Source: Pseudomonadota bacterium (lineage in GTDB: Bacteria > Pseudomonadota > Alphaproteobacteria > Reyranellales > Reyranellaceae). Taken from it: a DNA stretch of 13,791 bases. The notes under the pieces were generated by a model. That model made no database searches and was not told where the DNA came from. It was given only the letters and a program-made list of their open reading frames with translations. Position numbers and translations under genes: made by a program. Below, in pieces: positions 9,285-13,791 of the stretch (positions are counted from its first letter, which is position 1; each line of letters opens with the position of its first letter). The DNA lies in the NCBI GenBank assembly GCA_023436825.1, contig JAEZHS010000116.1, forward strand, positions 1-13,791. The letters are read 5' to 3'.

Positions 9285-9658
9285 GGGTTCTCGTCCTCCT
9301 CGCTGTCGGGGTACTTGCCGTCGCCGCCTGCGCGCCGAAAAACTTCTCCATGGAAGGCAAGGACGCCGACCAGATGGTCAGGGACGAGGCGCAGTGCCGC
9401 GCCCAGGTTCGCCAGCAGGCGCAGCAGGAGCGCAACATCGAGGATCAGCGGCGCGCGACGTTCGACGGTGAGCGCGAGCGTTTCGGCCAGCAGGACCTCT
9501 ACCGGACCATGGACAACCAGGGCTACAAGAACAACGTCGACCGCATGACGGCGCGCTGCATGGAAGCGCGCGGCTGGGCGCCCAAGAACCAGAACTCGGT
9601 CAGCGCCTGGTGGAACCGGGTGTCGACCTTCAACACGCCGGTCGGCGCCGGCAAGTAG
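9281..9658 (+). CDS. Small hypothetical lipoprotein coupled to alaS
   Basis: Protein of 125 aa I do not recognise. The N-terminus is a lipoprotein signal peptide, [20 protein letters not shown], with lipobox V-A-A-C and lipidation site C17. The mature part is hydrophilic and rich in Gln and Arg ([15 protein letters not shown], about 38-55), probably helical. Two further cysteines (in EAQCRAQ and [10 protein letters not shown]) could pair, and the C-terminal part is aromatic (SAWWNRV). The start ATG overlaps the alaS TGA, and no separate Shine-Dalgarno is clear, so translation probably depends on ribosomes finishing alaS. Location is predicted to be the inner or outer membrane, facing the periplasm. 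Its stop is 4 bp from that of the convergent gene on the other strand. Confidence 0.85.
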   Translation: MRVLVLLAVGVLAVAACAPKNFSMEGKDADQMVRDEAQCRAQVRQQAQQERNIEDQRRATFDGERERFGQQDLYRTMDNQGYKNNVDRMTARCMEARGWAPKNQNSVSAWWNRVSTFNTPVGAGK

Positions 9659-9662
9659 CGGC

Positions 9663-10955
9663 TCACCACGCCCGGCGAATGGCGAGCAGGCTGCGCGCAA
9701 GGAACTCGGCGATCACGCCGAACAGGACCAGCACGAAGGCGTTCACCGGCATGGCGTAGCTGTGGCTGGGGAGGGCGGCCATCGCCTGGGCGAGGAACAG
9801 ACCGGCGAAGGCCACCGCCACGCCTTCGATCACCAGCCCCTGCAAGAAGTTCAGCTGCCGCCAGGCGCCGAATGCCGTCGCCGCCAGGAAATGGACCAGC
9901 CCGATCGCCAGCACGATGCCGAACGGCGGGCCGGGATAGAGCGTCGGCGTGCCGAGCAGTATCCACGCCTTCTCGAGGTAGATGCGGACGACCTCGGCCG
10001 GATCCTCCGCCCAGCGCGCCAGATAGAGTTTCCACATCAGGCGGAAATATTCCGGCGAGCACCAGACGATGCCGGCCTTGTCGGCGATCTCCTCGCCGTA
10101 ATCGTCGTCGTAGCGGATGCCCCACTTGTTCTCGACGAACCCGAGGCCGAGATAGAGCGTGTGCGACAGGCCGTGCGTGGCCAGCCGCTCGGCTTTCTGC
10201 ATGTCGAAGGCGGCGTCGCGCGCCATGACCACCCAGCGCGGCGTGGTGAAGGCGAGCACGGCGAGAATGCCGACCAGCAGCACCGGGCCGGGGCGGAACC
10301 GGCGCGCCAGAAGGACGATCATCACCGCGACGGTGACCATCAGCCCCATCATGCCGATCGATTCGCGCATCAGCGTCGCTACGCCCAGGAAGACGATGCC
10401 CGCGGCGATCCACAGATTGCCCGCACGCCTGGACAGCAGGCCCATCTCGCGCGCCGCCAGCGCCATCGGCAGTACGGCGGCCAGGCTCACCAGGCCGATA
10501 TAGGCCCAGTGCGGCGAGGTGCCCATCCAGCCCAGATACTCGATCGGCCCCTTCCACAGCAGCACGATCGAGGTGATGTAGGCCCGCAACGCGAACAGCA
10601 GGCCGGCCAAGGTCAGGAGCCCGAGCGTATCGGTGAGGGTATTGAGGCGGGCCACGTCGATCAGGTCGGCGTGGCGGCGCGTCGCCATCGACCAGAGGCC
10701 CAGCAGCAGCGCATGGCCGGGATCGTCGGCGACGGCGCGCTCCGAGATCGGCACCAGCTTTCCCTGCTCGCAGACGGCGAGCCAGACGCCGCGCTCGAGC
10801 GCGCAGTCGGCCGCGGCCAGCCATATGTTGGTCGCCTTCCAATCCGACGGCATGATGTCGGCGTAATGACCGTAGCGTTCGGAGTCGGTGTAGGTGCGCT
10901 GGAACTGGCCCCAGACGAGCAACGCTGCGAACAGGAAAAAGACCAGCCCTCTCAA
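9663..10955 (-). CDS. Polytopic inner-membrane protein of unknown function
   Basis: About 430 aa with roughly eight to ten hydrophobic segments (near residues 3-17, 111-134, 150-168, 180-195, 202-218, 224-238, 345-362, 375-392, 402-422). Between the first two is an extramembrane loop (18-110) with two cysteines (C51, C62) and many acidic residues; another soluble stretch spans 242-340 (RYDDDYGEEI). The layout, with an RES motif after a membrane helix (197-199) and a C-terminal PSHSYAMP (396-403), is reminiscent of GT-C membrane glycosyltransferases, but I see no motif that proves it. The start is uncertain: TTG at 10955 follows AGGGGGAG, rather close; GTG at 10976 is the alternative, and no ATG is suitable. 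It is divergent from the next lipoprotein gene and convergent with the alaS-linked lipoprotein. Confidence 0.75.
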   Translation of the reverse strand: MRGLVFFLFAALLVWGQFQRTYTDSERYGHYADIMPSDWKATNIWLAAADCALERGVWLAVCEQGKLVPISERAVADDPGHALLLGLWSMATRRHADLIDVARLNTLTDTLGLLTLAGLLFALRAYITSIVLLWKGPIEYLGWMGTSPHWAYIGLVSLAAVLPMALAAREMGLLSRRAGNLWIAAGIVFLGVATLMRESIGMMGLMVTVAVMIVLLARRFRPGPVLLVGILAVLAFTTPRWVVMARDAAFDMQKAERLATHGLSHTLYLGLGFVENKWGIRYDDDYGEEIADKAGIVWCSPEYFRLMWKLYLARWAEDPAEVVRIYLEKAWILLGTPTLYPGPPFGIVLAIGLVHFLAATAFGAWRQLNFLQGLVIEGVAVAFAGLFLAQAMAALPSHSYAMPVNAFVLVLFGVIAEFLARSLLAIRRAW

Positions 10956-11055
10956 TGCTCCCCCTGGCGGCCTCACGGCGGTGTCATTTACCCGGCCTTG
11001 ACCCGTGCACGCAACGCAGCGCACCCTCGGCGCGCGGTAGCGATCGGAGTATCGG

Positions 11056-11457
11056 ATGCGTGCCGTCGTCGCCTTTCTGCTGCTCGGGCTGGCCGGTGCC
11101 TGTGCCGGGCAGACCGACCAGGAATTCGACATGAGGCTGCGCGAAATGGCAGGCAGCGACGAGCGCGCGCTGCTGGGAAGCATGGGCCGCATCCCCGACA
11201 ACACCTACCAGCTCGACGACGACACCAAGATCCTGCAATGGCGCTGGGACACGTCCTACATCGCCGGCGGCTGGGCGCCGACCTACCAGCGCGTCGGCCG
11301 CGGACTGTGGATGCCGATGGGCGGCTTTCCGCCGACCCTGGTGCGCCAGGGCTGCATCGTCGAATGGACCGTGACCAAGGGCTCGACCCAGTCCTATCGC
11401 TGGCAGGGCAGCGGCTGCAACACCGTGACTATCCACGCCACGCCGCCGCCGGGCTAA
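11056..11457 (+). CDS. Small hypothetical lipoprotein
   Basis: Protein of 133 aa that I do not assign to a named family. The N-terminus MRAVVAFLLLGLAGACAG is a short lipoprotein signal with lipidation at C16 (A-G-A-C, slightly atypical at -3). The mature domain looks like a small beta-rich fold: repeated Trp/Tyr (QWRWDTSYIAGGWAP, GLWMPMGGF) and two further cysteines (QGCIVEW, SGCNTVTI) that could form a disulphide. The ATG is supported by CGGAG (11046-11049) at good spacing. DUF2252 follows 36 bp later on the same strand, so the two are probably co-transcribed. Confidence 0.8.
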   Translation: MRAVVAFLLLGLAGACAGQTDQEFDMRLREMAGSDERALLGSMGRIPDNTYQLDDDTKILQWRWDTSYIAGGWAPTYQRVGRGLWMPMGGFPPTLVRQGCIVEWTVTKGSTQSYRWQGSGCNTVTIHATPPPG

Positions 11458-11493
11458 ACTGCGCGAGAGACCGAAGGAACGAGCGGGGAAAAC

Positions 11494-12960
11494 GTGACTG
11501 TCGCCGAACTCAACGGAAACATCGATCCGAGCTACTACCGGCTGCTCTATGGCCAGGAGCGCAACCGGCTGGCCGACATGTTTCAGACCAGGCGTCCCTC
11601 GGTTGAGGAGCGGCTGGCGGCCGGCAAGGCCCTGCGCGAGAAGGCGCCGCGCACCTCGCATGCCGCCTATGATCCGCCGGCCGACCGGCCCGATCCCATC
11701 GACATCCTCGAGAAGCAGAACGCCGACCGCATCCGGAAGCTGGTGCCGGTGCGCTACGCGCGCATGCTGGTCTCGCCCTTTGCCTTTCTGCGCGGCTCGG
11801 CGGCCGTCATGGCGAACGATCTGTCGCGCACGCCCGTCACAGGCATGGCGGTCGGCGCATGCGGCGACATGCACGTCTCCAACTTCGGCGTCTATGCCTC
11901 GGCCGAGCGCAATCTGGTGTTCGCCATCAACGATTTCGACGAGATCCATCCCGGGCCGTGGGAATGGGACTTGAAGCGCCTCGCGGCCAGCGCCGCGGTC
12001 GCCGTGCGCTTCATGGGCGGTGACAAGGCGGCTGCTGCCGAGGCGGCGGCGGCCTGTGTGGCGAGTTATCGCCGACGCATGCGCGACTACGCCGAGATGG
12101 GCTATCTCGCGATCTGGTACGACACCATCGACGAGCGCGAGATGCTCGACGCCCTGTCGCCGCGCGTGCGCCGCGACGCCGAGCGCACCATCGCCAAGGC
12201 GCGGGCCAAGGGTCATATCCGTTCGCTCGACAGGCTGACCGAGCAGGTCGATGGCGAGCCACGCATCGTCGAGGACGTGCCCCTGATCATCCGCGAGACC
12301 CATACCGAGCAGGGTACGCCGGTGCGTGATGCCCTGAACGAGGTAATCACAGCCTATGTCAACTCTCTGTCGCTCGATCGCCAGCGTCTGCTCGCGCGCT
12401 ATCGCCTGGTCGACGCCGCCCGCAAGGTGGTGGGCGTGGGCAGCGTCGGCACGGCCTGCTGGGTGCTGCTGCTGCAGGGCGTCGACGACGACGATCCGCT
12501 GTTCCTGCAGGTCAAGGAAGCCAAGGCGTCGGTCCTGGCACCCTATGTCGACCTGCGCCTGTCGGTCGCCAACGAGGGGCAGCGCGTGGTCGTTGGCCAG
12601 CGCGCCACCCAGGGCTCGCCCGACATCTTCCTCGGTTGGGGCGAGGCTGACGGCAAGCACTTCTATGTCCGCCAGCTCGCCGACATGAAGGGCAGCGCCA
12701 GCTTCGCCGAGGGTGACCGGGACGGCATCGGCAAGTTCATCGAGTATTGCGGTCTGTGCGGCTGGGCGCTGGCGCTGGCGCACGCCAAGACCGGCGATCC
12801 GGCCATGATCGCGGGCTACTGCGGGACATCGGACACGCTCGACGAGGCGATCGCCAAGTTCGCGCTGGCCTATGCCAAGCAGACCGAGCAGGACCATGCC
12901 GCGCTCGACAAGGCGCGCCGCGTCGGCCGCATCAAGGTGGCGGCGGGCAGCATCGTCTAG
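11494..12960 (+). CDS. DUF2252-family protein (kinase-like fold candidate)
   Basis: Protein of 488 aa, full length for DUF2252. Diagnostic segments are SPFAFLRGSA, then GDMHVSNFG (D125, H127, N130), NDFDE (D147, D149) and PWEWDLKRLAAS. The HxxN plus DFD arrangement resembles the catalytic loop and metal-binding motif of aminoglycoside-phosphotransferase-like kinases; phosphotransferase activity is inferred from that resemblance and the substrate is unknown. A C-terminal region with LCGWALALAHAKTG follows. The start is GTG at 11494, with GGGGAA (11485-11490) just upstream. No signal peptide or membrane span is seen, so it should be cytoplasmic. It lies between two lipoprotein genes on the same strand (gaps of 36 and 87 bp). 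Confidence 0.93.
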   Translation: MTVAELNGNIDPSYYRLLYGQERNRLADMFQTRRPSVEERLAAGKALREKAPRTSHAAYDPPADRPDPIDILEKQNADRIRKLVPVRYARMLVSPFAFLRGSAAVMANDLSRTPVTGMAVGACGDMHVSNFGVYASAERNLVFAINDFDEIHPGPWEWDLKRLAASAAVAVRFMGGDKAAAAEAAAACVASYRRRMRDYAEMGYLAIWYDTIDEREMLDALSPRVRRDAERTIAKARAKGHIRSLDRLTEQVDGEPRIVEDVPLIIRETHTEQGTPVRDALNEVITAYVNSLSLDRQRLLARYRLVDAARKVVGVGSVGTACWVLLLQGVDDDDPLFLQVKEAKASVLAPYVDLRLSVANEGQRVVVGQRATQGSPDIFLGWGEADGKHFYVRQLADMKGSASFAEGDRDGIGKFIEYCGLCGWALALAHAKTGDPAMIAGYCGTSDTLDEAIAKFALAYAKQTEQDHAALDKARRVGRIKVAAGSIV

Positions 12961-12971
12961 CCCAGCCGCCG

Positions 12972-12999
12972 ATTCGCCCATAATTCGCCCAAAGGGCGA
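12972..12999. repeat. Direct and inverted repeats between DUF2252 and lipoprotein genes
   Basis: ATTCGCCCA occurs at 12972-12980 and 12983-12991 (11-bp period), and TCGCCC (12985-12990) is inverted as GGGCGA (12994-12999) across AAA. There is no T tract, so a terminator is unlikely; an operator for the downstream lipoprotein gene is possible. Confidence 0.4.
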
Positions 13000-13047
13000 C
13001 GCAGCCTCGCAGTTCCCTCCAGCGTTGTCACCGCGAAGGAGGAGGAT

Positions 13048-13491
13048 TTGCTGCGTCGCCTCGCACTGCCCCTGTCGTTGATGATCGTGGCCGGCGCTTG
13101 CGCCGGCAGCCCGTCGGCTCCGTCGCAAGCCGACCAGGAGGCCAAGCGGTTCGAGCCGCCAGCGCCGTCCAAGGGCGCGCTCTACGTCTATCGTTCGGGA
13201 TTGATGGGCGCCATGCGGCCGGTCGATGTCAGCCTGGCCGGCGGCGCCTCCGCTCAACTCGGCTACAACACGTTCATTCGAGTGGAAGGGCCGCCGGGCC
13301 AGATCGATATCGCCTGCAAGGTCGGCGACAGCACCACCAACAGCCAGGTCGAGATCCAGGACGGTCAGACGCGCTTCGTCGAGGTCTCGATGAAGGCCGG
13401 GCTGTGGTCGCCGAGCTGCGGGGTGGAAGAAGTAGCGCCGAACGAGGGGCAGGCCGCTGTTCGCTCTTCTCGCCGCGTCGAGCCTCTTTAA
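13048..13491 (+). CDS. Lipoprotein resembling DUF2846
   Basis: Protein of 147 aa. The signal peptide (MLRRLALPLSLMIVAGACAG) carries a lipobox with lipidation at C18, followed by a Pro/Ser/Ala-rich linker. The mature domain has the pattern of DUF2846 proteins: KGALYVYRSG near 42-51, a Gly-rich turn, LGYNTFIRVEGPPGQIDIAC, and a beta-strand pattern toward the end. Its function is not known. The start is TTG at 13048, strongly supported by AAGGAGGAGGA immediately upstream. It follows DUF2252 by 87 bp. Its stop overlaps the stop of the convergent dehydrogenase gene by 3 bases (13489-13490 shared, 13488-13491 in all). Confidence 0.85.
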   Translation: MLRRLALPLSLMIVAGACAGSPSAPSQADQEAKRFEPPAPSKGALYVYRSGLMGAMRPVDVSLAGGASAQLGYNTFIRVEGPPGQIDIACKVGDSTTNSQVEIQDGQTRFVEVSMKAGLWSPSCGVEEVAPNEGQAAVRSSRRVEPL

Positions 13492-13791
13492 CCGACGAAT
13501 GTGCCGTCGGGGTCGCCGTTGAACAGGATGCGGCCGACCGTCTCGAAATGCGCCTCGCGTGACTGGATCTGCTGCGACAGCGTGTGGATGTCGCGGAAGC
13601 GGCGCTCGAACGGCGTGCCGAGGAAGATCGCCGAGGTACCGGCCGCCTTGTAGACCCAGTCCGCCGTCTTCTCCGCCTGGTGGATGGCCTGCGTGCAGGC
13701 GAGCCGAACCTTCACCCGGTCCTTGGTGCCGATCGGCTCGACGTCGTCGGCGCGCGCATGCACGTCTTTCAGGGTCTCGACCAGCCAGGCG
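13488..13791 (-). CDS. C-terminal part of acyl-CoA dehydrogenase / flavin monooxygenase-like protein (5' end outside window)
   Basis: Only the last 100 residues are visible; the gene runs in from beyond the right edge. The segment is helical and has the C-terminal signature of acyl-CoA dehydrogenase type-2 domains found in flavin-dependent monooxygenases: LACTQAIHQAEKTADWVYKAAG, then PFERRFRDIHTLSQQIQSRE and a closing GRILFNGDP. The RRFRDIHTLSQQ segment is the most diagnostic. Family members oxidise or hydroxylate small organic compounds using FADH2 or FMNH2 supplied by a separate reductase; the substrate here cannot be read from the tail. An internal GTG at 13763 is not the true start because the frame stays open to the edge. 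Confidence 0.8.
   Translation of the reverse strand, partial: AWLVETLKDVHARADDVEPIGTKDRVKVRLACTQAIHQAEKTADWVYKAAGTSAIFLGTPFERRFRDIHTLSQQIQSREAHFETVGRILFNGDPDGTFVG

Noticed and set aside
9762..11606. 614-codon plus-strand open frame
   Set aside because: Antisense to the membrane protein and running out of frame across the two following genes; composition is typical of a GC-rich shadow frame.
10984..13257. 757-codon minus-strand open frame
   Set aside because: Antisense to the DUF2252 gene and both flanking lipoprotein genes, which have clear motifs and ribosome binding sites.

Overview
This is a GC-rich chromosomal segment from an alphaproteobacterium. The evidence is the recA and alaS proteins, the GAAC-N7-GAAC form of the SOS operator upstream of recA (the alphaproteobacterial LexA site, not the enterobacterial CTG-N10-CAG), PAS_7-type PAS domains, and frequent TTG/GTG starts. 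Genus cannot be fixed from the sequence; a Rhodospirillales/Reyranella-like or Hyphomicrobiales-like organism would fit, but that is a guess. No tRNA, rRNA, CRISPR array, transposase or phage gene is visible.

Left part (1-4353): a divergent two-component locus. On the minus strand is a large membrane-bound hybrid histidine kinase with four PAS domains, cut by the window edge inside its receiver domain. On the plus strand, about 300 bp away, is an OmpR/PhoB-type response regulator starting at TTG. The intergenic region carries CGATACA-N4-CGATACA plus an inverted copy. This 11-bp spaced direct repeat is the geometry OmpR-family regulators bind, so the pair is probably autoregulated.

Centre (4354-9658): DNA repair and translation. 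recA has a perfect GAAC-N7-GAAC box and a second near-match overlapping its likely promoter. recA and a small minus-strand YkgJ-type Cys-cluster gene converge on a 240-bp region packed with inverted repeats: a 13-bp hairpin, an 18-bp hairpin that shares 6 nt with it, and a third imperfect hairpin. This looks like a bidirectional terminator, perhaps part of a dispersed repeat. alaS diverges from the YkgJ gene and overlaps a small lipoprotein gene by 4 bp (ATGA).

Right part (9659-13791): a minus-strand polytopic membrane protein of unknown function faces a plus-strand set of lipoprotein, DUF2252 kinase-fold-like protein and DUF2846-like lipoprotein. The set converges on the 3' end of an acyl-CoA dehydrogenase/flavin monooxygenase-like gene that runs off the right edge. 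The strongest candidates for something undescribed are the mutually exclusive hairpins after recA, the CGATACA operator, and the lipoprotein/DUF2252/lipoprotein set. No obvious new defence or mobile system is present.
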